Origin: an uncultured Campylobacter sp.
GTDB taxonomy: Bacteria > Campylobacterota > Campylobacteria > Campylobacterales > Campylobacteraceae
Direction of reading: 5' to 3'
Assembly (NCBI RefSeq): GCF_905371695.1
Contig: NZ_CAJPMA010000021.1
Span: forward strand, 1-21,564
DNA: 21,564 nt
The notes below the pieces were generated by a model that was not told the DNA's origin, made no database searches, and worked only from the letters and a program-made list of their open reading frames with translations. The position numbers and the translations under genes are program-made. Shown here one piece after another: positions 15,093-21,564 of this stretch. Every line of letters starts with the position of its first letter. Position 1 is the first letter of the stretch.

Positions 15093-15551
15093 GTGAAAAT
15101 TTTAGAGAATAAAACGCGCGCGAAAAACGCTTTGTTTGCCGCCGCGGGACTTATGATAGCGGGCGCGTGGGCGAAATTTAGCCTACAAAGCGCGGCGGGC
15201 GTATTTGCGGTAGCCGTCGGAGCGATTAGCGCGCTATTTTGCGTAAAGAAGCTATTTTCGGACGGATTTTTAGAAATTTCCGGCGACGGCTGGATAATAA
15301 GAAAAGGCGGCAAGGAAGTAAAATTTGGCTTCGAGGAGGCTAGCGAATTCGCGTTAAAAACGATCGAGCCCAAAAGCGGCGTAAAAATTTTGATCGTAAA
15401 ATTTAAAGCGCTAGATAAAGATAAAATCAGCGGTCTAATGCAGCCCGTTAGCGACGACGAGGCGGCGTTTTTTAACTCTTACGAAAAATCTATCGAGGAG
15501 ATTAAAAACGCCCTAAACGAAAATTTCAGATCCTTTAAAAGAGGAAAATAA
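15093..15551 (+). CDS. Two-helix membrane protein of unknown function
   Basis: A 152-residue protein with two hydrophobic helices (residues about 13-28 and 33-51), then a soluble part with a beta-rich look: FLEISGDGWIIRKGGKEVKF, and KSGVKILIVKFKALDKDK. A charged helical end follows. The layout resembles small membrane proteins with a PH-like domain, such as the STM3941 type, but that is a structural guess. The start is GTG with TAAAGGACGAAC before it. It has its own promoter and ends 73 nt before the flgE ATG, yet flgE has a separate sigma-54 promoter, so the two are probably not one regulon. Confidence 0.75.
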   Translation: MKILENKTRAKNALFAAAGLMIAGAWAKFSLQSAAGVFAVAVGAISALFCVKKLFSDGFLEISGDGWIIRKGGKEVKFGFEEASEFALKTIEPKSGVKILIVKFKALDKDKISGLMQPVSDDEAAFFNSYEKSIEEIKNALNENFRSFKRGK

Positions 15552-15567
15552 TAAAAAATTTTAAAAT

Positions 15568-15585
15568 TTGGAACGCCTTTTGCTT
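15568..15585 (+). promoter_or_regulatory. Sigma-54 (RpoN) promoter of flgE
   Basis: TTGGAAC at 15568-15574 and TTGCTT at 15580-15585 match the Campylobacter -24/-12 consensus. The GG at 15570-15571 and GC at 15582-15583 are separated by exactly 10 nt. Transcription should start near 15595, about 30 nt before the ATG. Middle-class flagellar genes including hook genes are known to be RpoN/FlgR-dependent in Campylobacter, so site and gene agree. Confidence 0.9.
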
Positions 15586-15624
15586 AGAAATCTGCGAAAA
15601 TTTCTAAAACAAAAAGGATAAATT

Positions 15625-18360
15625 ATGATGAGATCGCTTTGGTCGGGCGTTTCGGGTATGCAAGCGCACCAGATCGCAATCGACGTAGAGGGCAACAACA
15701 TAGCCAACGTTAATACCGCGGGCTTTAAATATTCTCGCGCGAATTTTTCGGACATTTTAAGCCAAACGCCAAGGGTAGCTACCGCTCCGCAAGGCGAGCT
15801 GGGCGGACAAAACGCGATGCAAATCGGCCTTGGAACGTCGATAAATTCGACGACTAGAATTTTCTCGCAAGGCACGCTGACTTCGACCGATAAAAACACC
15901 GACTTAGCGCTTCAAGGCAATGGCTTCTTCGTCGTTAGTCCCGACGGCGGCACTACGCGCTACTACACTAGAAACGGCGATTTTTTACGCGATAAGGCGG
16001 GAAATTTCGTAAACGAAAGCGGCCATATCGTGCAAGGCTGGACGCGCGACGAAGAAACCGGCACGATAGATACCACCGCGCCTATTAAAAATATCGTCAT
16101 CAAAGAGGGCTTAACTACGCCCGCGCGCGCCACGAAAGAGATGAGAGTAAAGGGTAACCTAGACTCGGGCAACGCGATAGGTAATCGCTCTACGCCTATT
16201 TATTCGTTAGACTCGGTAACCGGCGGCAGGGACTTCGACGGCGACGATCTAAGAAGCAACTCCGAAATCCATAGCGAAAACGACGTAAACGCGAACGAAT
16301 TTTACACTAATGCCAAAAACGAACAGGTGCTAACCGAGCGTGGCGTGGATCTCGGCGTAACGTTTAACGAGCTCGGCAACGGGCTTGCGCTTCGCGACGG
16401 ACAGGGTATATGGGTCAGCTACGCAAACGCCGTTACTAAAAACCCGTTTTCAATCGGTAGCACGAACCCCGCGAACATCGGCCAATTTACCACCCCGCAA
16501 ACGCTAAACATCACGTTAAACAATACGACTATAACGGCTACGGTTAATAACATTTCAGAAGTCGCCGCCGCTATCAACGCGCAGTATAATAACACCGGCG
16601 TGCGCGCCGAAATTTCGGAAGGCTACAAGCTAACTTTAATCAACCGTAATAACTCGGGAACCACGGCGAATACCAAAAATATCCACCTAGTGGTAAACGG
16701 CACGGATTCCACCGGTATGGCTGCGGGCACGCACGGCGGCACGCTAAATATCATCACGGCGTATCAATATAAATATAATAGCTCAAGCGTAACGGCTAAC
16801 CACCAAGCAAACGACGGCATCCCTCGCTCGGTACATACTACGGAGGACTTGCGCGCGGCGATACAAAAAGATATGCGCGCCTACGTAGATTATAACGGCG
16901 ACGGAATGCTAGGCGGCGCAGCGATCGGAACGCCTCCGTCGCTAACGGCGGGCGAAGCGATCCTCGCGGCATCGGACGCAGCAAAACTAGCCGAGAAAAC
17001 ATATAACGTGAAATATAATACGGACGTAAATAACGGCATCCCAGCAGCTACCGCTGTAACGAATGCGATAGCAGAAGTACAAAGTAAATTATCGGGCAAT
17101 TACCTAGCCGCCTATAATGCCGGTCCAGCTATTGCTAAACACGAGAACGGACTAGCCGCTATAACTTCTAGCACTGATAAGATTACCGCCACAAATGCCT
17201 ACAACAATGCCTTTAAAGCATCTATCGCATTAGGCAACAACGTCCCGACAGCGGTAGCGGCAGGTATAGCAGCAGTAACGGCATCAGGAATAAGCACCGC
17301 TAGTTTAACCGCATATAACGCGGCAACTGCTACAGCTGAACAGGGGCATGCGGCAGGCATTAAAGGAATTTTATCCATCCTTGATACATCTGACCTAAAC
17401 GACGGAGCAAAGCTAACTGTAAATAAACAAGGTCAATACCAGCTAGAAAATCCCGCCAGTAGTAGAGCCGATCAGCCGATTTATATGACGGTAACTGGGC
17501 TTACGCAAGAGGCATCTAGCGGCGGCAACGCGATTAGCGAAAACACCAAGCTTACGACTATTATGAGCGCGCTAGAAGGCGCGATGAGCTCTGGTCAAGC
17601 TGTGCGAACCAGCGGCGCGCTGATGATGTCTAGCCACGGCGCTACGGCCGAAATTTACGACTCGTTAGGCTCAAAGCACACCGTTAGCATCAAATGGGCG
17701 AAAACTGGTACCACGAGCGACGGCGGCACCGAATGGAGCATGATAATTCAAGTACCGGAACCCGCCGAGATCAACTTTTCAGGCTCGGGCCCTAGAAACG
17801 TGCTAACCGGCTCGCTTCGCTTTAATTCAAACGGCTCGCTAGCCAGCTTTAACCCGGCCGGTTTTAGCTTTACGGCAAACAACGGCTCTGCCGCCGGCCA
17901 AAGCGTAAGGCTAAATTTCGGCCTAGGAACGGATTTTAACGGATTAACGAGTTTCGATAAAAAATCTTCCACCGACTCCATAGCCCAAGACGGCTACGCG
18001 GGCGGCACGCTAACGAACCTAAAAGTCGACGAAAACGGCACGATAATCGGCACGTTCTCAAACGGCAAGAGCTTCGGACTGGCGCAAGTAGCGGTAGCGA
18101 CGTTTACGAATCAAGAGGGCTTGCATGCCGAAGGCGAAAACGTCTTTTCGATGACGTCAAACTCGGGCGAAGCGGTTATCGGCACCGCAGGAAGCGGCGA
18201 TAAAGGCACGATAGCCGCGGCTAAACTCGAAGCGAGTAACGTCGATCTAAGTCGCGCGCTAACGCAGCTAATCGTAATCCAGCGCGGCTATCAGGCAAAC
18301 TCCAAGACGATAACCACGAGCGACGAGATGCTAAATACGCTATTGCAGCTTAAAAACTAA
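15625..18360 (+). CDS. flgE: Flagellar hook protein FlgE, long Campylobacter type
   Basis: The structural subunit of the flagellar hook, exported by the flagellar type III system. At 911 residues it is far longer than the enteric protein (about 400) and close to the size known for campylobacters. The N-terminal D0 segment, MMRSLWSGVSGMQAHQIAID with VEGNNIANVNTAGFKYSRANF, and the C-terminal D0 segment, ASNVDLSRALTQLIVIQRGY then QANSKTITTSDEMLNTLLQL, are intact. LALQGNGFFVVSPDG near residues 93-107 is the D1 motif. Residues about 450-580 are an Ala-rich insertion with an internal duplication and A/T-richer codons. ATG codons at 15625 and 15628 both follow AAAAAGGATAAATT; the first is kept. It is monocistronic under sigma-54. 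Confidence 0.97.
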   Translation: MMRSLWSGVSGMQAHQIAIDVEGNNIANVNTAGFKYSRANFSDILSQTPRVATAPQGELGGQNAMQIGLGTSINSTTRIFSQGTLTSTDKNTDLALQGNGFFVVSPDGGTTRYYTRNGDFLRDKAGNFVNESGHIVQGWTRDEETGTIDTTAPIKNIVIKEGLTTPARATKEMRVKGNLDSGNAIGNRSTPIYSLDSVTGGRDFDGDDLRSNSEIHSENDVNANEFYTNAKNEQVLTERGVDLGVTFNELGNGLALRDGQGIWVSYANAVTKNPFSIGSTNPANIGQFTTPQTLNITLNNTTITATVNNISEVAAAINAQYNNTGVRAEISEGYKLTLINRNNSGTTANTKNIHLVVNGTDSTGMAAGTHGGTLNIITAYQYKYNSSSVTANHQANDGIPRSVHTTEDLRAAIQKDMRAYVDYNGDGMLGGAAIGTPPSLTAGEAILAASDAAKLAEKTYNVKYNTDVNNGIPAATAVTNAIAEVQSKLSGNYLAAYNAGPAIAKHENGLAAITSSTDKITATNAYNNAFKASIALGNNVPTAVAAGIAAVTASGISTASLTAYNAATATAEQGHAAGIKGILSILDTSDLNDGAKLTVNKQGQYQLENPASSRADQPIYMTVTGLTQEASSGGNAISENTKLTTIMSALEGAMSSGQAVRTSGALMMSSHGATAEIYDSLGSKHTVSIKWAKTGTTSDGGTEWSMIIQVPEPAEINFSGSGPRNVLTGSLRFNSNGSLASFNPAGFSFTANNGSAAGQSVRLNFGLGTDFNGLTSFDKKSSTDSIAQDGYAGGTLTNLKVDENGTIIGTFSNGKSFGLAQVAVATFTNQEGLHAEGENVFSMTSNSGEAVIGTAGSGDKGTIAAAKLEASNVDLSRALTQLIVIQRGYQANSKTITTSDEMLNTLLQLKN
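16999..17361 (+). repeat. Internal duplication of an Ala-rich module in FlgE
   Basis: Residues 459-513 and 525-579 of FlgE are two 55-residue units with a period of 66. Shared positions include TYN/AYN at the start, GIPAATAV against NNVPTAVA, IAEV against IAAV, LAAYNAG against LTAYNAA, and the final GLAAI/HAAGI. The DNA is less similar than the protein pattern. GCA alanine codons are much more common here than in the flanks, for example in 17221-17360. This is probably the surface-exposed, hypervariable outer hook domain. Confidence 0.6.
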
Positions 18361-18373
18361 AATTTCTAATACG

Positions 18374-18395
18374 GCGCGGTCTTTGCGGATCGCGC
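18374..18395 (+). terminator. Hairpin downstream of flgE
   Basis: GCGCGGTC pairs with GATCGCGC (one G-U pair) around the loop TTTGCG, starting 14 nt after the flgE stop. Only short T-runs follow. A 10-nt direct repeat, CGCTTCTTAA, occurs right after it at 18397-18406 and 18411-18420. Confidence 0.45.
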
Positions 18396-18687
18396 TCGCT
18401 TCTTAAAATTCGCTTCTTAACTTTTCCATTGCTCTTTGCAAAATTTATTGCGATTTGATAGATAATAAACTATTTTCGTCAAGGAGGTCAAAAACACAGA
18501 TATATAAAAATCGGAAAATTTTTGCCGACTAGCGTCAAAATCGCGCTTAGCAAGGATAACGTAATTTTTTCGGTAATAAAATCAGACTTATTCGCATCCG
18601 AATTTTAGTCCGTCGCTCTTTTTAGGATTATCCCGCTTTTATCGCAGGATAATCGCCTTAGTAAAATTTCAAGCCAAAAGAGCGAAT
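18396..18687. other. Intergenic region with one hairpin, no supported gene
   Basis: I see no gene here. An AAGGAGGTC that looks like a ribosome site occurs at 18481-18489, but no start codon follows it at a useful distance. The frame from 18462 to the TAG at 18606-18608 is open without any ATG. A hairpin, GATTATCC at 18626-18633 with GGATAATC at 18647-18654, may end transcripts from the small exported-protein gene on the minus strand, though it lacks a T-run. Confidence 0.5.
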
Positions 18688-18993
18688 TTATTTTAGCAAC
18701 CCGCTTGATTTTAGCATATTCGTAATCTCCTTAACATCGGCCGCTCCCTGGCGGCAAGCGGATTCTTGCTCCTCTTTGCTTAGCTTTTTTATCTGCGCAT
18801 AGTCGGCCTCAAACTCTTTTTTCGTTTTTTCAGCGCTAAACTCCTTGTTGTTCTCCGCTTTGGCTTGTTTTGCCATCGCTTCGATAAACTCGTAAGAAAC
18901 CTTTTCGTACTCTTTGCAAGCGGCAGGCGTTTCTGCGGCCGCCAAATGTCCGGCAAAAGCGCAAAGCGCGACTAAAATTAGCGATTTTTTCAT
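18688..18993 (-). CDS. Small exported protein with two cysteines, unknown function
   Basis: A 101-residue precursor. Residues 1-20 (MKKSLILVALCAFAGHLAAA) form a clear Sec signal with cleavage expected before ETPAACKEY. The mature part is helical and charged, rich in Lys, Glu and Ala, with exactly two cysteines, Cys26 and Cys80, that could form a disulfide in the periplasm. The frame opens ten codons earlier, but the ATG at 18993 is preceded by AAAAAAAGGAAAAAT and starts the signal peptide properly. It resembles the small periplasmic proteins labelled DUF5339 in campylobacters, a match I am unsure of. It stands alone between flgE and the repeat region. Confidence 0.8.
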   Translation of the reverse strand: MKKSLILVALCAFAGHLAAAETPAACKEYEKVSYEFIEAMAKQAKAENNKEFSAEKTKKEFEADYAQIKKLSKEEQESACRQGAADVKEITNMLKSSGLLK

Positions 18994-19021
18994 ATTTTTC
19001 CTTTTTTTGAAGTGCGAGCGC

Positions 19022-19027
19022 ATTGTA
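19022..19027 (-). promoter_or_regulatory. Possible -10 element for the small exported protein gene
   Basis: The minus strand reads TTTTACTACAATGCG, giving TACAAT about 28 nt before the ATG at 18993. The perfect palindrome at 19030-19047 lies directly upstream of it and could be a binding site. Confidence 0.35.
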
Positions 19028-19029
19028 GT

Positions 19030-19047
19030 AAAATTTAGCTAAATTTT
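19030..19047. repeat. Perfect 18-bp palindrome AAAATTTAGCTAAATTTT
   Basis: The sequence is its own reverse complement over all 18 bases. It sits 3 nt upstream of the proposed -10 of the small exported-protein gene. It could be an operator, or simply another instance of the AAATTT-rich words common in this window. Confidence 0.5.
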
Positions 19048-19089
19048 GCCTCGCAGCGCGATCGTTTCGCTAAAAGTTATCTCGCGGGC

Positions 19090-19101
19090 GTAAAATTTTA
19101 C
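19090..19101. repeat. Perfect 12-bp palindrome GTAAAATTTTAC
   Basis: It is fully self-complementary. The same words, GTAAAATTT and AAATTTTAC, form the outer stem arms of the two repeat copies at 19193-19526, so this may be a collapsed or partial copy of that element. Confidence 0.5.
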
Positions 19102-19192
19102 TCCGGACAAATTTTGCGATCAAATTCGGTGAATACGGAGGAAGTAAATTTGCGCTCAAATTCGACGAATTGTAAATTTGAACGCAAAAGCA

Positions 19193-19346
19193 TAAGCGGA
19201 AGTATCGCGGAGCAAATTTGCTTGTTTTCTACTCCGCTACGCTCGTAGCTAAAAAAGAAAAAGTAAAATTTGAGCGTGCGCTAGACATATAGCCTGCGGA
19301 GCGAAAATTTTACGAGATCAAGCAAAGATGCCCGCGAGACGACGCA
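19193..19346. repeat. Structured intergenic repeat, copy 1
   Basis: It begins TAAGCGGAAGTAT and ends AGACGACGCA. Inside lie a GCGGAG/CTCCGC stem (19207-19212, 19232-19237) around the palindrome GCAAATTTGC, a CTACG/CGTAG mini-hairpin, and an outer stem GTAAAATTT (19263-19271) with AAATTTTAC (19305-19313) that encloses GCTAGACATATAGC. The same landmarks recur in the same order about 167-180 nt downstream. No coding frame is plausible. A partial unit may precede it (GGAGGAAGTAAATTTGCG at 19137-19154). Confidence 0.7.
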
Positions 19347-19359
19347 CCGCCAAAAAACG

Positions 19360-19526
19360 TAAGCGGAAGTATTTTACAGAAACATTTTGCTTCGCAAAAA
19401 CACTACGCTTGTTTTAAGATGATTTTTGTGGTTGCGACGTAAAATTTCGGCGTAGATAGATAGAACATATAGTTCATCAAGCCGAAATTTTACTAGCTCT
19501 ACAAAAAGCGCTCAAAAGACGACGCA
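19360..19526. repeat. Structured intergenic repeat, copy 2
   Basis: It begins TAAGCGGAAGTAT (19360-19372) and ends AGACGACGCA at 19526, immediately next to the stop codon of the molybdoenzyme gene (19527-19529). It has a small TTTTGC/GCAAAA hairpin, and then a perfect 13-bp stem, GTAAAATTTCGGC (19439-19451) with GCCGAAATTTTAC (19481-19493), around a 29-nt loop containing GAACATATAGTTC. Landmark offsets from copy 1 are 167, 176, 180, 180 and 180 nt. On the minus strand it would be the 3' untranslated region of the molybdoenzyme transcript. Confidence 0.7.
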
Positions 19527-21564
19527 TTAAATACTTTGTAGGATTTTTGGTTTTGAAAACGCCGTAATCGGCCTAATCTCTCCTTTAAATTTCTCGACCT
19601 GCGCTAGCGCGGTGTGAGCCGAGTTGCTTTGCGCTAGGCTTGAAGTGCCTTTGTCGCGTGTTAGGACGTTTACGCAGCCGTGCTGGCATAGGCTCTTTTC
19701 GCCCCAATTTTCCGGGTCGTACCACGCGCCCTCGCAGATAGCTATGACGCTTTGCGGCACGACGTCGGTTACTAAAACGCCGGTTAAAATTTCGCCTCTA
19801 CCATTAAATACGCGCGCTATATCGCCCGTAGCTAGACCGCGCTCTTTGGCGTCTTTCGGGTTGATTAGCATCGGTTCGCGTCCGCTAACTTCGGCGAAAT
19901 TTCTAATAATCGAATTGTTTAGCTGGCTGTGCAGGCGGTAGCGAGAGTGCGGGCTGACGATATGCAGCGGATACTTCTTGCTCGCGTTGCCTAGCCATTC
20001 AAAAGGCTCGATCCACGCAGGGTGCGCAGGGCAGTCGGCATAGTTCATCTTCGCTATCGTCGGCGAGTATAGCTCGATTTTACCCGACGGAGTTCCTAAA
20101 CGGTTTTTAGCCGGATTTTCGCGGAAGGCGGCTAGGCGAGTGTAGAGCGCGTTGCTCTCGTCGTCTTTTTCAAATCTCACGAATCCTTTTTCGTAAAATT
20201 CCTCAAAGCTAGGCATGCTTAAATTTAGCCCCTTGGCCTGCTCGGCCGCGTCGGCATAAAATTCCTTCATCCAGCCAAGCTCGTCCTTGCCCTCGCTAAA
20301 CGCCTCGCCGTAACCCCAGCGTTTGCAAATTTGCTCGCAGATCCAAAAGTCGCTCTTACTCTCGCCCATCGGCGCGATGACGGGCTTATAGGCTACGATA
20401 TATTCGCCGCTGTCGCCGGTTTGGTTTATATCGTTACGCTCCACTTCGATAGCTACGGGTAGTACGATGTCGCTAAATTTCGCCGTGCTGGTCCAATAAG
20501 GCTCGGCGGTGATGACGGTTTCGAATTTTCTCCACTGCTTGACGGCGTTGTTTACGTCTTGATGGCGCGTAAACATCGAGCCTGAGGCCATATACGCCAC
20601 TCTCATGCGAGGTAGTTTAATCTTCGTGCCGTCGTAGTCGATCTCTTTGCCGGGATACTCTAAGGCCTCGATGCTGCGAGAGGACGGAATGGTGACGTTT
20701 TTAGCGTCTTTCCAAGGAGCCTTGCCTAAATTTTCGTATTTTTCGCTAATGCGCGTGCTGATGCCTTTTAGCGTCGGCGAAATTTTATTCGTCATACCGC
20801 CCGAGTCGTATCCTAGGCTAAACTCAAAGCCAAGGCCTTCTTTACCGATGTAGCCTAGCATCGCGTTAAGAGCTATAAGCGCCCAGAAAGGCTGCTCGCC
20901 GTGGTCGGCTCTTTGAAGCGCGCGGCCTATAAGGATAGTCGTCGGTTCTTTGGCTAGCGCCTCGGCGAAGCTTTTTATCTTATCCGCCGCTACGCCGCAA
21001 ATTTTACTCGCCCACTCCGCGTCCTTTACGACTTTGTCGGTCTCGCCCGTAAAGTATTCTTTAAATTTATTAAATCCGACGGTGTATTTTTTGATAAATT
21101 CCTCGTCGTAGAGCTTGCTTGTAAACAGATGGTGGCACATGCCGATAATTAACGCCGCGTCGGTATTAGGGCGTACGATGATATTTTCGGAGCCGAAGTA
21201 GCGCGCCGTATCGTTTACCATCGCGTTTACGCTATATGTTTTAATGCCCGATTTTTTAAGCTCTTTTATACCTACGTAGCCCTCGTGAGTAGGAGGCACG
21301 GATGAAATTTGATTTGTTACGATAGGATCGGTCGCCCAAAATACGACGTTTTTAGCGTTTTTAACTATCGCCGCCCACTTAGTCGGCGTATCGTAAACCG
21401 CGCTTGAGCCTAGCACGTGAGGCATGATAACCAGACCCGCCCCCGTCGAATAATCGCCGCTTTCCTCCACGTAGCCGCCTAAAATTTTAAGCATCCTGTG
21501 AGCGACCGTACGCCCCCAGCTGACCTTGCCGCTGCCGCCCCACCAGTAGCACTCACCGTAGATC
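19527..21564 (-). CDS. TorA/BisC-type molybdopterin oxidoreductase, N terminus outside window
   Basis: A periplasmic-type S- or N-oxide reductase of the DMSO reductase family. Some 679 codons are present and the frame stays open to the window edge. MLKILGGYVEESGDYSTGAG then VIMPHVLGSSAVYD, VFWATDPIVTNQ and GRALQRADHGEQPFWALIAL match the TorA/TorZ/BisC/DorA branch. The C-terminal cofactor domain is intact (YPLHIVSPHSRYRLHSQLNN, and GDIARVFNGRGEIL). The Mo-ligand segment near the edge reads YWWGGSGKVSWG, whereas TorA and DorA have YGWKS-N/P-G. TMAO, DMSO, methionine sulfoxide or biotin sulfoxide are all possible substrates. The signal peptide and cytochrome partner are outside the window. Its stop touches repeat copy 2. 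Confidence 0.88.
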   Translation of the reverse strand, partial: IYGECYWWGGSGKVSWGRTVAHRMLKILGGYVEESGDYSTGAGLVIMPHVLGSSAVYDTPTKWAAIVKNAKNVVFWATDPIVTNQISSVPPTHEGYVGIKELKKSGIKTYSVNAMVNDTARYFGSENIIVRPNTDAALIIGMCHHLFTSKLYDEEFIKKYTVGFNKFKEYFTGETDKVVKDAEWASKICGVAADKIKSFAEALAKEPTTILIGRALQRADHGEQPFWALIALNAMLGYIGKEGLGFEFSLGYDSGGMTNKISPTLKGISTRISEKYENLGKAPWKDAKNVTIPSSRSIEALEYPGKEIDYDGTKIKLPRMRVAYMASGSMFTRHQDVNNAVKQWRKFETVITAEPYWTSTAKFSDIVLPVAIEVERNDINQTGDSGEYIVAYKPVIAPMGESKSDFWICEQICKRWGYGEAFSEGKDELGWMKEFYADAAEQAKGLNLSMPSFEEFYEKGFVRFEKDDESNALYTRLAAFRENPAKNRLGTPSGKIELYSPTIAKMNYADCPAHPAWIEPFEWLGNASKKYPLHIVSPHSRYRLHSQLNNSIIRNFAEVSGREPMLINPKDAKERGLATGDIARVFNGRGEILTGVLVTDVVPQSVIAICEGAWYDPENWGEKSLCQHGCVNVLTRDKGTSSLAQSNSAHTALAQVEKFKGEIRPITAFSKPKILQSI

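Noticed and set aside
18462..18605. 48-codon open stretch after AAGGAGG-like sequence near 18481 in the flgE downstream region
   Set aside because: It has no ATG or GTG start in frame near the ribosome-like site; only an internal TTG exists. A gene relic is possible but cannot be supported.
19024..19526. CRISPR array
   Set aside because: Repeats are long (about 170 nt), only two to three, diverged, with internal hairpins and no uniform spacers; no cas genes are near.
21492..21494. ATG as the start of the molybdoenzyme
   Set aside because: The frame continues upstream to the window edge and encodes the conserved metal-site segment, so the real start lies outside the window.

Overview
The window reads as chromosomal DNA of a Campylobacter-type epsilonproteobacterium. 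By gene content and a moderate G+C (clearly higher than C. jejuni by eye) it is probably one of the oral or anaerobic species related to C. showae, C. rectus, C. curvus or C. gracilis. The basis is the run pyrE-frr-secG facing a carbonic anhydrase plus MscS pair (as I recall, the same core order as the Cj0233c-Cj0238 region of C. jejuni), a long Campylobacter-style FlgE hook protein behind a textbook sigma-54 promoter, a DctPQM TRAP transporter, and a TorA/BisC-type molybdoenzyme. The species assignment is inference.

Layout. (1) 1-4130, minus strand: Bax-inhibitor-1-like membrane protein, ThiD2-like domain protein, secG, frr, a DUF4153 membrane protein and pyrE (cut by the window edge). The genes are tightly packed, two pairs overlap, and there is an internal promoter before secG. 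(2) 4279-9103, plus strand: beta-carbonic anhydrase, MscS-type channel, an extremely acidic 58-residue microprotein, and two tandem membrane-bound GGDEF diguanylate cyclases. Gaps or overlaps are all under 30 nt or so, so this looks like one transcription unit joining CO2/bicarbonate chemistry, envelope tension and c-di-GMP. (3) 9137-11989, minus strand: dctM, dctQ, dctP. (4) 12203-12847: sodB, divergent from dctP across a 213-nt promoter region that contains spaced GTTAC boxes. (5) 13259-15012, minus strand: MalY/PatB-type C-S lyase and a flavin-reductase-like flavoprotein. (6) 15093-15551: small two-helix membrane protein. (7) 15625-18360: flgE under sigma-54. (8) 18688-18993, minus strand: small exported two-cysteine protein. 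(9) 19527 to the end, minus strand: molybdopterin oxidoreductase, lacking its N terminus.

The least explained material is noncoding and small. A family of about 150-180 bp structured repeats has two tandem copies at 19193-19526 and a diverged copy at about 13145-13276, with the intact ends placed exactly at the 3' ends of minus-strand genes. Next are the acidic microprotein at 6757-6933 and a duplicated Ala-rich module inside FlgE with codon use unlike its surroundings. No tRNA, rRNA, CRISPR array, insertion sequence or prophage gene was seen.
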